Source: Acanthosoma haemorrhoidale (taxonomy: Eukaryota; Arthropoda; Insecta; Hemiptera; Acanthosomatidae). From it: a stretch of 64,000 nt of DNA. The stretch's first letter is position 1. The number at the start of each line of letters is the position of its first letter. The position numbers and the translations under genes are program-made. Positions 13,431-26,200 of the stretch are shown piece by piece. The stretch spans positions 33,037,288 to 33,101,287 of the forward strand of contig OV884015.1 of the NCBI GenBank assembly GCA_930367205.1, given 5' to 3'. The notes below the pieces were generated by a model. The model ran no database searches. It saw only the letters and a list, made by a program, of their open reading frames with translations, and was not told the origin of the DNA.

Positions 13431-16232
13431 AATATTAGCATTATAATATTCTTAGCACTATATAACTGACGAATATATACTGATCGTGGAAAAGTCATGG
13501 CCGGGTGACCTTATCTGGCTGATACTCGAACTTGACTTGTATATGACCCTAAAGGTTCGCTCTTGAATTTGAATAATTTCTGTTGGGGTTGAAGGGGCTT
13601 ACAGCGGGACAAATATGTTCTCTCTTTGTAGTAGACTCTTAAGTATCTTTGTACATTAAATATAGATACAAATTTAAGACAAAATAGCCAAAGGGTATAC
13701 AGGTTGTTGGGCTAATAAACCTATGAGTCTATCATTTATCCATCTATCCAAGGCTGAAAGTAATTTGACAGCAAGCGACGCTATAGGAAATACAAAAATA
13801 ATTTGTAATAGATTCACATAAGGATCTATAATTGTATATAATTATCTGTGAATTTAAAGGGGCTAGGAAGGAAAAAAAAATTATTTGTTGGGACATAAGC
13901 AGATATACCTGACCCACTAGGTTTATATCTACCCAATGGTATGTGGCATAAGTGTCATCAGCGTTTGCTTCTGCTATCTGAGGGGCATTCGTTCCAGTTG
14001 AGTCAGCGCCCGACACCTAACTGGGGGAGGTTCTAGCTATGTTCAGACTTCTCCAAATTTAAAAAAATCCGTAGTGATTTCAAGATCCAGAACACCTGGT
14101 CCACTTTTGTTTAAAGGGGGGAAGCTTGAGTGCAAAGAATTTCTGTTGAGTTTGAAGTGTTAATAGTCACTATATAGCATATATTTATAATTTACATCAA
14201 CTATGGCTACATATTACATTTTAAATTTATTTTTGCAATTTAAAGGTGGGTTCTCTCCCCAATCCACACCCTATATGGCAAAGGATTGGGATCTATCTAG
14301 TCGACAGTCCGTCCTTTTTCGGGAAAACCCCAATCAACAATTGCGCTGCCTTCTTCCTTCTTTTCCCTTAACGCTCCTGAATTGAACATTACTCAATATA
14401 CCACACAACGGTCACAAGTCTTAAATTGTTTTTGGCATGGAATGTTTGATTAGAAGACATTAAAGTAAAGGATGCAGGATAGATTTTCTCACGTCTTAAT
14501 TTTCTTATATTTATTACTTTATAAAAATGTGGCCTTGGTTCAAATTCCAAGTCAAATCCAATCATCCATCATCCGTTGATTACTATCTACCTCTGAGGGT
14601 CCCCAATAGAAAACTTTACGATCTATATTTATACCCGAATATATAATCTTTACTCAACAAATAGTTAGTATAGATCTAATTCTACGAATAAGTTTCAAAC
14701 ACGATTACAATGGCGTATTGGTAATTTTAGTACACTGAAGTAACAACACGTACTAAGTATTTTATTGGAAGGCTGGTTGTAGGCTATTCATAATATTAAA
14801 TATATAATATAATAAGTAGTTTCGTTTGTGCACCCTGTAAAATTTATTTTCTTGTAGTACAAGCGCTTTCGCTGACAACACCAGTACTGTCTGAAAACCG
14901 AGACATCATTTAACAATTTTTCGTTTATTTCAATTCACTAATAAAAGAAGATTTTTGAAAATACTGCCGAAAGAGCTATATGGTAATAAAGTAAATTTTT
15001 TGGTACCTCTTCTTTGGACATCCTTCTTAATATGATTGGAAATGATTATTTATGGTTCATTATAGACATTTCATTATAAGGGGAGGGCTTTACCACCATT
15101 TAAAAAACAGTATAAGTGGTGATGAAACATATTTTTGTGTAACTTTAGTTGTTTTTTGTTAAATGTTAAAAAACGTGTTGAACTGAAAGTAGTTTAAATA
15201 TAATAAAATGTAATCCATAAAATTACTAATGCTACGCCAATATCAAAACTGCTAATAAATAATTTGATTTTAAGGTGTAAGCACCTCTCGTGTAGCGAGT
15301 TGAGATTTCGGAAAAATATTTGCTATAAGTATTCTATAGGTTATCAACCTTTCTAAGTCGCAGTGCTAAAGATTGTTCCGAGTGCCCGCTACAAACCTGA
15401 ATCATTGAGACAACTATCTTAATCTAGTTAGACTAACGATACTGACTCCACATAATAGATTAATGATCGTATCATAGCTTCATTGTACTGTCTTGTCTAT
15501 ATAATAGCAACGAATGTCATTATTTTCCTAGATTTGAAGATGGCCTGGTCTTGTAGGTGTGATTGAAGTATTCTGAAATGGTCTATGATTTGGGTACTTG
15601 GTCCTTAAATGACTTGTAGAAATATCCTTCACCACTTCTCTGGATTGAACTATTGATCAAGGAACAATGCATTATCTGGTCCTGTTACGGGCAAGCAACA
15701 GTACACCTTTTATTTTTTCTAAAAAATATTGAATTCTTAATTTTGATATGTCTGCTTTTGACTGCAAAAGTGATTTAAGTATATTCTCAAGCACCTCTGA
15801 TCTGTTAAATGGCTTCAGTTTTGACTTGTGAATGTGAATAAAATTATAATTAATATTAAGAGATAAAATCTGCAATCCGCAGTTGCAGATGTGCTTTCAA
15901 AGAGCCTGAATGGACCCGTATGATTATTTTATGGACCCTCATAATGACGGATTAAAGGAGAGGTTAAAATCCTTCATTTTTGTGTCACAAAAAAGAGAAC
16001 CAGAAAGAAGGGTTATGGGACTTAGCAGCCCCGGGCAGTTCAACACAAAAGATCAGAAAGGAAGACTGTCCTCAAAAATGGAACGTAACTAGGTCCAGTA
16101 GGACGAAATAGAAGGAGTCGAAGGGCTCTTCCTTAGCAGCCACTGTGGAGGGCACTTCACGTTTCTCTGAGTCGTCTATCTTTGACTGTGGACTAGTTGG
16201 AGACGAAAGATGGAGACAATAGCTTTGAGATT
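13431..16232. other. AT-rich non-coding stretch
   Basis: No gene, RNA or recognised repeat was found in this interval. Open frames are 90 codons or fewer, with composition matching their surroundings. Confidence 0.5.
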
Positions 16233-16561
16233 CAATTGGGACAAATTGTAAATTAATTGAATCCTTTTAGAAAGGTGTAATTTAGTATAACTTTACGCAA
16301 ATTCAATACGCTCAGGATTTCATAGAGGAATCAAATATGTTAATAGTTGAATAGTTAGATGGCATACCTTTTTAACTAAAAATTCTAATTATTTAACTCA
16401 AGCGTAACAGCGAGGTGTTGAGGGTAAATCAGGCGAATATATAAAAGGATATATGTATCCTTAGAAAAGATACATCCCTTATATATTGCTTAGTATTTAT
16501 TTATTCGGACACAGTGAATATACCAAATACATTAGTGTAATAAAAGCGAGTAAGTATCGAG
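16233..16561 (+). repeat. Unclassified dispersed repeat, copy 1
   Basis: This segment is collinear with 61611-61922 and, for its 3' half, with 62771-62925. Shared landmarks in order are: aattgggac; a run around acgcaaattcaatacgctca; caagcgtaac; gaatatataaaaggatatat; gatacatccc; and atacattagtgta. The gaatatataaaagg block (TATA-box-like) and the later cccttatatatt block are complementary around an inner atgtatc/gatacat stem, giving a long imperfect hairpin. No coding capacity was seen. It could be a solo LTR of a diverged element or a non-autonomous DNA element; the ends are not defined well enough to decide. Confidence 0.75.
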
Positions 16562-16962
16562 AATAAATAGAACTCTCAGTTCGCCGAACGAAGCTGATCA
16601 TATTGAGTACTTATTGATTAAATTATGGAAAGTACTTGTAGTACTGGAAAAATAGTTGTAGGTTCTAGGTTTTTTGACTAGTTTTAGGACTTTACTTCAA
16701 AATTAGGATGAAAAGTAATTTTGTCATTAGTTGAAATAGAACTTTTGTTAGAATTTTGTGAATAGCTTTTCTTTAGATAAAATTGTTGAATATTAATATC
16801 AAAATATGACTCTTTCTTTCTACGTCGCAAGCAGGTTCCATTTCCTTGACTTTTCCAAAACATTTCTTGCCTCGCCTGGAAGGCCGAGAACCTGCTAGAC
16901 TGTGAATTGTCAATCATAATAAAAATGAATATCATTAATAATTATTAGCTGACAAAAATATT
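16562..16962. other. AT-rich spacer
   Basis: Nothing was recognised. An 83-codon - strand frame here (16684-16935) shows no known motif. Confidence 0.5.
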
Positions 16963-17020
16963 ATGGGTATTCAATCCCAGTAGTCTCCCATCGAAGGAGC
17001 TACCCTGGACGAGTGGATGA
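16963..17020 (-). repeat. tRNA-like SINE head fragment
   Basis: The - strand has ccagggtagctccttcgatg (A-box-like), then gggattgaataccc (B-box-like). It resembles the fragments at 7265-7320 and 23168-23243 in order and spacing, so these probably belong to one tRNA-derived SINE group. It does not fold as a tRNA. Confidence 0.4.
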
Positions 17021-17808
17021 CCTTTCCTATATGAATTGCATAAACTGTGAACCATGTACCCGGTGGGAGGAGAAATTGGAAATGACCCCCCTAAAGGTTA
17101 CATTGTGCATACAGCCAGCGAGGAGTCATACTTGGAAGGCAAGTCATTCGCTAGTGAAGTGATATTCATAGTGTCTAGAGTCGTCGTGTATCTTAGTCCC
17201 ACCTTGAACAGATACGAGATAAGAAGACAAGATTATCCACAGCTAAATGAAGATCTTAGCTGTATCAGTTCCCTCCTTACTTATATACAGAAAATAAACC
17301 TTGCAATGTTCACGGTTTAGATTTCGTGAATTATGTTTGCACAATGTAGCTGAGGACGGTGGAGCACTCATCCTGGGGTTCATGGGATACGAAACCCACT
17401 ATGAAGTTATCTCAAAGCGTAATACTTGCCATATTAATTGGCGTGACAATAGTGTCTACAAATATAGCTGTTAACCTTTCCACTTCAACATGTATGTATT
17501 GACTGCTCAATACGCAGTGCGACCTTTCACGAAGTAGCTGACATAATAAACTCTCATTTCTCCGATCATCCAATCTGATTGCGGATCAGGTGCTATTGCA
17601 TAATGCATGTCACCCAGCCATTAGGCAGTATTTATCATGAGACCTTGTCAGTATTCGAATGTCATGATTAACACATATTTATTTTATTGTTTATATTAGT
17701 CGTGGTATAAATTAAATTGTTATAAATTTTCCATTATTAAAGATTATTAGCCAAAAGCAAAATGTACTGCCATGATCAGAATGCGAACCTGGGGAATCCA
17801 TAATAAAA
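17021..17808. other. Non-coding spacer
   Basis: An 88-codon frame at 17054-17320 is the longest here and matches nothing I recognise. No other feature is supported. Confidence 0.45.
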
Positions 17809-17887
17809 AGATCCTGCAGGCTGGCTCTGTTGGTTGAGACCCCGTACTAGATCTTACAGAGCTCATGGGTTCGAGTACAGATCCTGC
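17809..17887 (+). repeat. tRNA-like retroposed fragment with flanking direct repeats
   Basis: The + strand reads tggctctgttggttgagacc (A-box-like) and, about 40 bp later, atgggttcgagtac (B-box-like), close to genuine tRNA spacing. The T-arm and acceptor stems do not pair, so it is a pseudogene or SINE head. The segment is bounded by 9-bp direct repeats agatcctgc at 17809-17817 and 17879-17887, which look like a target-site duplication. Confidence 0.5.
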
Positions 17888-20181
17888 CAATAATTATAAT
17901 TGCTGGCCTACCTTATTGTGAGACTGAAATGATGTAATGACATAGAGAAGAGACTTGGAACCACAATTAATAAAGCAAAGAAACGAAAATTAGATTTTTA
18001 GGGCTCATTACCATGAGTTTGAGGTGACTAAGATTATGAACAGCTTGATAAAAGAAAAGGAAGGTGAGCGAAGTAATGTGGAAAGTATTGTTTAGGAATG
18101 GTCGAGTTGCTTCGACCACGTTAAACGGACGGATTCAAGGAGCATCCTCCAATGATGAAACAGAGGGTAGAACTGATCCAGTAGAGTCACTTTCTAACTT
18201 GAAAGAAATTTTCTCGTCTGTACATTCAGGAAGTTCATCTTGACCTGCGACCCTAAATATGATTTTGTGTCACCGAAAACTATTTATTTTTGTCATTTTT
18301 AGACTCAATGCGTATTTTATTACTTATTAAAAGCTATTCAAATGAAACAAGCCAGTAATGCGACACAAACATACCATATTAGGTGTGTTTCATTTCAATA
18401 ATTTAAAATATCAACCAGAAATAGTAGTAATAATAATACATAAAAATCTACGCTGTGGAGATTTTTTTTTCCGTTTCATCGATTTCGCTTTTATAGCTAA
18501 TTTAGTTTCTATTTAGTTTGTACTTTACTATTTCGTTAAAAAAAATCCATACTATTTTGTATTTTACTAAATTCGTGATCCAGGAACTAAAGGTGACATA
18601 GACCAGTTACCATACCGAAAACATGAAATCCATGGTTACGGGCTTCAACGAATTGAGCTTGGTGAGCGAAATTTAAAGGAAAACATCTGACGACGTCACT
18701 TAGCGATTTTCCTAGATATTGTTCACTGACAGTACACCAACTCTAAAATTAAATCCATGACACTAATTATCTTATAGGAACACGGCCTACTGAATTAGCC
18801 ACCATATATGGTAGATGCTATGAGTTCTCGACTAGGTTGTCCTACTAACCTTTATTTCGATCTAGGCCGTATTACTTCTTTATTTGGTCCGTTTAATTCC
18901 TTTGCACCTGAGCGTTATCGATGTGTGAGCCATTTCCACATTTGGGTCTATATGACAAATGCAGGTAGCTAACCATAGAGGCTGCTGGGTCCCATCTTAT
19001 CCGGGTGTAAGCCTTTGAGCTTCACATTACTCAAATCGTGACCTTTCATCTCCTTGCTTGTCTTTTTGACTGTATGCTACATGTGGGATATTAGATTGTC
19101 TTGAGGTCAGTAAGGTACTAGTGTAATGCTTTATGATATGAAACCTGTTGACCTACTTTATGAATTTATTTTGTTTCTATAAACATGATTAAGTGACTCC
19201 CAATAGGACATCCAGCCTTTCCTACGTTGAACGGGAGTAACCTGATGATGAATAGAAAAACAGGCGAACATTTTCTGAGATAGCTTTTTTTTTTTTAAAT
19301 ATATTGAAATAATTCTCTTTTACTTTTGAAGCTATTATGTTGTGACCTACAAACAAGATCATTTTTCATTCGAGTTTCTCGCAGCCTGTAGCTAATAGCC
19401 TGCAGATTGCGATCTCGAAGGTAATAAATCCCAGAGATTGGCCTGTCTATTCGTTGTCGAGTCAAGGCTTGACCCATGCTCTCGTTTTACCGGAGGGTCT
19501 CTGGATCTTGATCTTTTTATGGGAGAAGGTTTTTGGTTCGATCATGGATATGTGAGTTACTGTTTAATGCTGAGCCACTTTTAACCTTTTTACTCATCTG
19601 TGTCTCACAAGATCAATACGTATACCTGCCGGTTCTATGGTCCGAGAGAAATATACATTTATAACTTTGAACCTTACTCAAATCTGTCAGCCCTGATGCT
19701 ATCTATGAGTTTAAGTTCTCCACATACTAATCGACACATATCGAAACGTTATGCCGGAGGTGGTAATGCGATTAGGAATTCGAAAGTTTTCTTTGGAGCA
19801 ATGTGAACCAATAGTTCGTCTACATTCGTGTATATGCTGGCTCAAAAGAATCTTTATTGTTTTTACACTTTACTTATTCCTAATTATATCTCAATATATA
19901 TCTGAGATGTATCACAATAAGATACAATACTTAAGAGTAAATGTAAATTATGGAAAAATGATTAATTTTTTCAGAACTAGTGAGCTTTGAAATTGTTGTT
20001 GCTAGCTTGTGCTAAGACCTCCATTGCTTTGAGTAATTGTGAGTTTGTTCCGGGGTTATAAGCAAACCGTGGACATTGCTAGCCGTTGGCTTTAAATCCT
20101 AACGACAAGAATCCCAAGATGTTTTTTTAATTTATTTTCTTGCTACAAGTTATGGCTAGCTTATAATGTTTGTCAAGTGCC
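17888..20181. other. AT-rich non-coding stretch
   Basis: No supported gene. Two overlapping 68- and 79-codon frames near 19600-19990 have no recognisable motif. A possible lone B-box (ttggttcgatcatgg) lies near 19533. Confidence 0.45.
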
Positions 20182-20290
20182 TCCTAATGACAATTTATGC
20201 AAGCTGCTACGGAACAAGATGGGGCAAGGCCTCCACCAACAGGTTCCAGCAGCTCCAACGATATATAGTCCAGAGCACTCTCCGTATATA
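20182..20290 (+). pseudogene. LINE reverse transcriptase relic (C-terminal part)
   Basis: The frame starting near 20182 reads L-x-x-x-Y-A-S-x-x-x-x-x-W-G-x-A, then F-Q-Q-L-Q-R, then L-R-I and a stop. This is the spacing of the YAS..WG..LQ..Q...LR(I) segment that follows the catalytic core in Jockey/CR1-type LINE reverse transcriptases. Related residues may continue in shifted frames to about 20460. It is heavily decayed and shares no obvious 3' end with the LINE copies elsewhere in the window. Confidence 0.45.
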
Positions 20291-21039
20291 ACCGAGCTAG
20301 GCCACTTTTTCAGCCTGGGTCAATTATCTTAAGAGCATCTTTGAATAATTCAGTATTCTTCAAGAGAGATATGCTTGAAACAATATTCAAGACACTCGGA
20401 GAAGAAACCTGCAGATTCAAGCGTGGGAAGCGAGAAGATCAAGTAATAAAAAGCTTAGACAAAAGTATGTTAATATAGTTTGCTTATTCAAATTAGATTC
20501 TTGAGAAATTGATATCCGGACATAAAATAACCAGTTTTATACCCCCATCAATTTTAATTGTATTTGGTCTAAACGCATATAAAGGGAGAAGGCACTCGTT
20601 TAAAATATTTCAAACATTTGCAGTATTATTTTTAACATTTTTTGGTATTATAGTTCATAAAAATATTTTAAAATATTCAGACGAAAATGAATTAATTAAA
20701 TACAATTATGAAAAAAAAGTTGGAAATTATTAAAGCTATTAAAATGCAGACCCTTATATTCTATTCTACTTCCTCATAAAAAAAATTAAATATTGTTAAA
20801 TCCAGTCTTCTCCAGAATAACCATTTTACATATGTTTTTTGCAACGTTCATAATTTTTATGAATAGAGAATTCCAGTTCTGGAAAGTGCTTGATAATAGT
20901 TATTATGCCTTTAAATAATCCAACTTAAGTTAAGATTTACAAACCACCACAATTTTCAAACCGAATAAGAGCTTCTCTGCCAAGAATGAACCATTTAGTC
21001 TTCAACCAACCCATTTCTGCCATTATTTATTTATACCAG

Positions 21040-21332
21040 GTATAGGTCTAAGACCAGACAGGCGACTAAAATGGTCAAGCAACGGAAAGGCGATTCAGAT
21101 TGCTTCTTCGCCTCGTGGACAAACGTTTAAAGCTGACTATTTAAAACAAGACATTAATATATACAACAATACTCCAACATACCAGTTCCTGCGGAATAGA
21201 AATCTGGGAGAGTACCAAGCCACCGAATACACTTCACATCCAATCCTTGCAATTGAAAATGCTCCGCGAGATTTCCAATCAAACAAACGTACCCTTCACT
21301 GTGATCTCAATATCTCTTTCATCTGAGATCTA
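21040..21332 (+). pseudogene. Jockey-like LINE ORF2 fragment
   Basis: The first part gives GLRPDRRLKW, matching the LGL-x-L-D-x-R-L-x-W motif downstream of the RT core. After a frame change comes LTI*NKTLIYTTIL, then GIEIWESTKPPNT and IQSLQLKMLREI. These correspond in order to the ENKLLLYK..ILKP..TYGI.LWG....N...IQ.FQ.K.LR.I region of Jockey-type ORF2 and to the same region of the LINE at 49439-50158, but with distinct sequence. An in-frame TAA and the frameshift make it a pseudogene from another LINE lineage. Confidence 0.7.
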
Positions 21333-21339
21333 GCAACTT

Positions 21340-23167
21340 CCCCTGTTGACAGAATTTCATCTCCAGCCTCCCAGACCATCTCAACAACCGTTGTTGAATG
21401 CCTAGGGCTAAGATGGCCTCGCGACCGCCTTCAAAACAACTAGCTTTATCTTTGCAAGTCAGGCTATAATAAACTGAAAAGTAAAGTGGTTTTGGGTAAT
21501 CCTTTTCCGTTTTAAAAGTCACAAGACCGCGTTCAACTCAAGTCCTAAGCACTGCAAGGCTATTATTGCATAGTAAAAAAAAAAAATATATATACAAACA
21601 ACTAATTAAGAAGTGAACCATGCCCTATGAGAACATTAATACAGTTGGGGCAATGAGCGAGCATGAAAAATGACTCTGGCTTGTTTAAGTACAGAAGATG
21701 GTGGACTATGGCGTGACCACTGGCCATCTAAGCTGCACAGACTAATCCTTTCATAGAGCACGAGCTAACTGTTAATCAGTTCAAAAGCCCTGCAATCCTT
21801 CATCTACAATCTTATCTAGGGGAATCTCCGCCTTTGTGTTCTTTTAATTACTAATCGACTAATGTAGAAACATTCTTTCAGAAGGGAGCGGCTATACTTT
21901 GGAATAGGTATTGCGCAACTGGCTTTCCTTTCAAATGATTAATGCCAGTTGTGGAATGGTACAAAAAAACAGGACACCGTCTTTCCACAAATGATATTCA
22001 TCAACAAGCTCTGCAGTTTTTTGTCTCTCCTTTGTATGGAGATGCTACTTATACAGAATATTTTTAAGGGCTATTCAGTTCAGAAGCCATTGCAGGAAGT
22101 AAAAAAATATACTTCCGGTAGCCTATACTAGAAATATACTCAGATAGGCTTTTTGTTTTTTAGTTTCTTTGCTCGTTATGTTAACTATTTTCGTTTTTAA
22201 AGCAATTTTAACCTCGATCAGGTTTAACATCTTTAGGTTGATGTGTTTTATTAAAGATTTTTTTCCCAGTAAACCACGTTTTCCCATAAACTAAATTGGA
22301 ATAAAAATCCAGAATTCCATTCGAAAGGTTATAAAAAAATATTTTTGGGACTAGTTTGACACTTACGAGAAAATTTTCAGAATAAGTTAAAATTTTTCAT
22401 AAAGTTGAATGTTTTAATATTCGAAGTCAAGGGTTGAGCTCTATGGTTATTTAAAAAAACAAAAAACAAGCCTTACATGAAATTTAACACTTATTTGTTT
22501 ATATGGTTTTGTAGAAAAATCTTGGTTTTCTTGATATAAAAGCAATTGAGGTAGGCTCGCGTGTACTTTTTTTTTTACGCCAAATTTTATACAATTTAGT
22601 TCCCGACTGCTGTAAACAGCAATAGATCATGATTACTCATGGTATTGATGCTCTGTAAACACTGGTGTATCATCAGTCACTATATAAAGCTCTTTAAGAG
22701 GCTCAAAGACATTGATGACTTTTGCCTGGCAGGGAAAGGTGTGGGCATTCACAGACCACTCTCTCTTCCACTTAAGGAGTTTTTTCTTCGGTACCATCAC
22801 TCCGCATGTACCACCTTCATCAATCTATAACACACTACAGGCTCTTACTTTCATTCTCACCATTTTTTTAATGGATATTGAGAAGTATACAATAAATTGA
22901 ATATAACTTTTAGAAGGAAAGGTTAAGAATTTTCATCTTAGGAGCCATTCCTTTTCTTAAGAAATTGGCAGTGGATTTCACCTTTGCGTGGCTTGGAAAG
23001 AAAACGGTTCAACGTAGATAACTTTTCTGTGATTTATCTGTGGTGATTATCGGTGAGCTTATCTAAGTAATTTTTCGATGATAAGAGACGTACATATAAT
23101 TAAACTAGAATAATTTCGACAAATTTCGTTGTGCTATGGATCCCCCTGTTGTTCAAGAAAAATATAC
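21340..23167. other. AT-rich non-coding stretch
   Basis: Nothing was recognised beyond A/T runs. The frames at 22639-22900 overlap each other and have no motifs. Confidence 0.45.
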
Positions 23168-23243
23168 GATCAGGACACGACCCCGGAACTCTAAAATCCA
23201 GCCTGTGGCTCTACTCTACCAACTGAACTACCCTGCAAGAAGG
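23168..23243 (-). repeat. tRNA-like SINE head fragment
   Basis: The - strand contains gggtagttcagttggtagag, an excellent A-box/D-arm match, followed by a decayed B-box (ggggtcgtgtcc). There is no complementary acceptor stem, so a functional tRNA is excluded. It is similar in layout to 7265-7320 and 16963-17020. Confidence 0.5.
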
Positions 23244-26200
23244 ACGTCCACTCGTGAAGAGTATGGATGGCACAGCCCCTAAATTCTGGGGGGGGGATTC
23301 TGGGACAGTCCTGGGTTACTATTTTTTTTTCTTTGGCTGATGAATGTATGATATCACTGAATAATCGTAACATAGAACAATAGAATATATATTTCCTGTA
23401 ATTTGTATTATAATTCACTATTTAAAGTAATGAAAATATTGTCGATGTTTGCCCTCCACGAGCTCATTGCCATAAGGGGTTTACTAGAGCCATATTGGAC
23501 AATATAGCGCTGACAGTTCATCTCTGTCTTCTTCTTCTTTCATCTGGTGCAACAACATAATCCAATATCCCGTCGAATAAATCAAATTATTGGAGAACAA
23601 TAGCTTTTTAGTGCACAAAATAATTCTAAGAACAAAAATTGTAGTAAATATTTTCTATTTTAATTACTTTTTTTTTAAATTTTTTTTAGATTTAACCCCA
23701 GGTTTAAACCCACCATTCAATAAGTAAATTAATGTAAATCATAGTATGTAATCATCATCATCATGGTAATATAAAACATGTAAAAGTACACATATAGAAG
23801 AAATGAATTTGTACATTGGGACGTAAGATTGTGCAGAGATAACAATCGGAATGAACGCTTCTATTTCCTTTTTATTTAAACAGCTGATCATTTACCCTCA
23901 CGAGGCCGATTGAACTCCCTAGTAACATACTCTCTGCCCATATCAGAAAATATGTTACTAAATCATGACTTGTATGGAACCCAGATCCACGCAGTTGCCT
24001 GCAGTGGGATGACCAGCGCGCTTGTTAAAACACAAATAAAGATAGCACTAATATTTGACAAAATTACCACCTGTGCAAACACATTAGACCATTTATTTAT
24101 TAGATATATCTATAGAGGTTGACATTGAACTTGAAATACAAAAATTCAATGACTAAAATAAACTCGTATATCCATTCAGAGTTGACAAATATTTACTTAT
24201 ACTGTACAAAGTCTGACGTTAAGAAAACCCGCCATCCAATTTCTTTGTTTTATTAACGTTTTTTTCAAAAATGATTGATATTTTATCGCAAGCTGATAAA
24301 ACTAATTGAATCGAGTTTTAACATAAATTAACTAAATAAAAGTAATATACAAAGTTGGTATTGAGTCTGCTCATTAAAAGAGTCGCTAATATTATAATAA
24401 CGAATTTATTAATTTATATTTTAATTTATTTCCATTATAATAAAAAAATATTAAGGTATATTGTCAGAGGAAACCTGTGCAAATAATAGTTTACATAACG
24501 ATTTCCTTGAACATTTTGACGGGTTCGTTTGTATGGAGTCAGCTTTGTAGTTGGTAAGTATGGTTGGTATTGGTTGTGGAATTAATTTCAAAAATAAATG
24601 ACTTATCTCTCCACAAAGTTTTATAGTTTGACAACAGCTAAACAGTCACCCGTGCCCGAATTATCTTTTAAATATGAAAGAGAAAAATAATTGCGAAAAA
24701 TCAGAAGGATTGTTATATGTACGAACTTCCGTATAAATTATAACCCATCTTTAATTTTTTCAGTCATTTTTTTATTGAAATTAAATATCAAGCACTGACC
24801 TACGGTTGAAAATGCTTAGCTATCTACAAAATATAAAATTTTGTGTCGCCACAATACGCTTTTGTCACCTTAGGAACCGTTTATCAACTAAGTGGTATCT
24901 ATCTGCTGCAACAGTTATTTGATAAACCTCTGCTACTGGCCCAAATGTATTACCACAGGCCTTGGGACATTAAGGAACGGTCGGTTAATGAAGCTAAGTA
25001 TATGGACGGGCTAGCAATCCTAATTCCCGCCCACAGACAGAAGTAATTTTTAACCGGAATAAAGGATTGACAATCCAAAAGGAATTGCCCGTGGACCAGG
25101 TGTCCCTATTCCCTCCTTCGGTTAGTGCTAGGCTATTTGAGCCAGGCCCTCAGTCGATGTATTGTTTATTTTCCAATCCCGATGGCAATTCAGCTCCACA
25201 CCTGTGCGGTCGTTCCCTGTTTGTGTTTTTTTCTTATTTTTACACAGCATTGTAAACCACTAACGAATTAGCAATCGTTATATACAATTCATCACTTCAT
25301 GATACAATGGAGCAACATATTATGATGTTAATGACGCCTAATATTTGTATATGTGTGTAATAACAATTTATAAAGTTATTCAATGGTGACGATGGAAGTC
25401 GTAAAAATGATTTGAATTCTTTACAAATTGACTGAAATTTTAACAATATATTACACTACGTCTCTCATTAACCCTATCAGGTGTTTAATGAAATATAATA
25501 ATGAAAAATATGGAGATACTTTTATATGATTTCTCAATTCACACCCAGTAATTTTAGATTTAAATTTCTGGGGTTTCACGCAGCCTAGGCTAGGTCTAGG
25601 AGTAGATCTCAATGCCTCTTTCTTTTCAGTCTGCTGTCATGTATGTTAAGAGTGTGAATGAATACATGCTGCCTTTGTATGTGAAAGGGTGTGATTGTAC
25701 TCTGTAAAGTAGAATGCAAGGCATCTAGTGTATGTAAGGTATCTGTAGGTATGTAAGGTATCTGTAGGTCTGCGTGTAATATTTGGTTTGGTTCTTACCA
25801 TGTTGTGATATGTCCAACTGTTATTAGCTTTCTTTGAAGTACTTTTCGGTCTAATCAGTATTTTCAGTTGCTAAAACCATCGGTTTTTTGTCACTTTAAG
25901 CGTATGTGTGTTTTCCATGTAAGTCGTTGGTCAAGTTGTAGTTCTAAGTAATAAGCGTTCTTAGGATACTTCTGAGTTCATGTAAAAGTAGCCTGCGTCA
26001 AGTTTGGATGATTAAACTTCGACAGGCATAATGTCAAGCTAAGTCTGATTGTAAATATCAGCTGTGGAGCAGTGTAGTTTTATGTTATAGGGGGTGATCT
26101 CTACGTGTTGTATTCAACAATACCACTTGACAATGACTTAAAAACAATTTAACAACTTACAATAATGGCATAATTTAAGCTAAGCTACAGAAGGGGTGAC

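Noticed and set aside
17811..17889. A functional tRNA gene
   Set aside because: A-box and B-box are present but the T-stem and acceptor stem do not pair.
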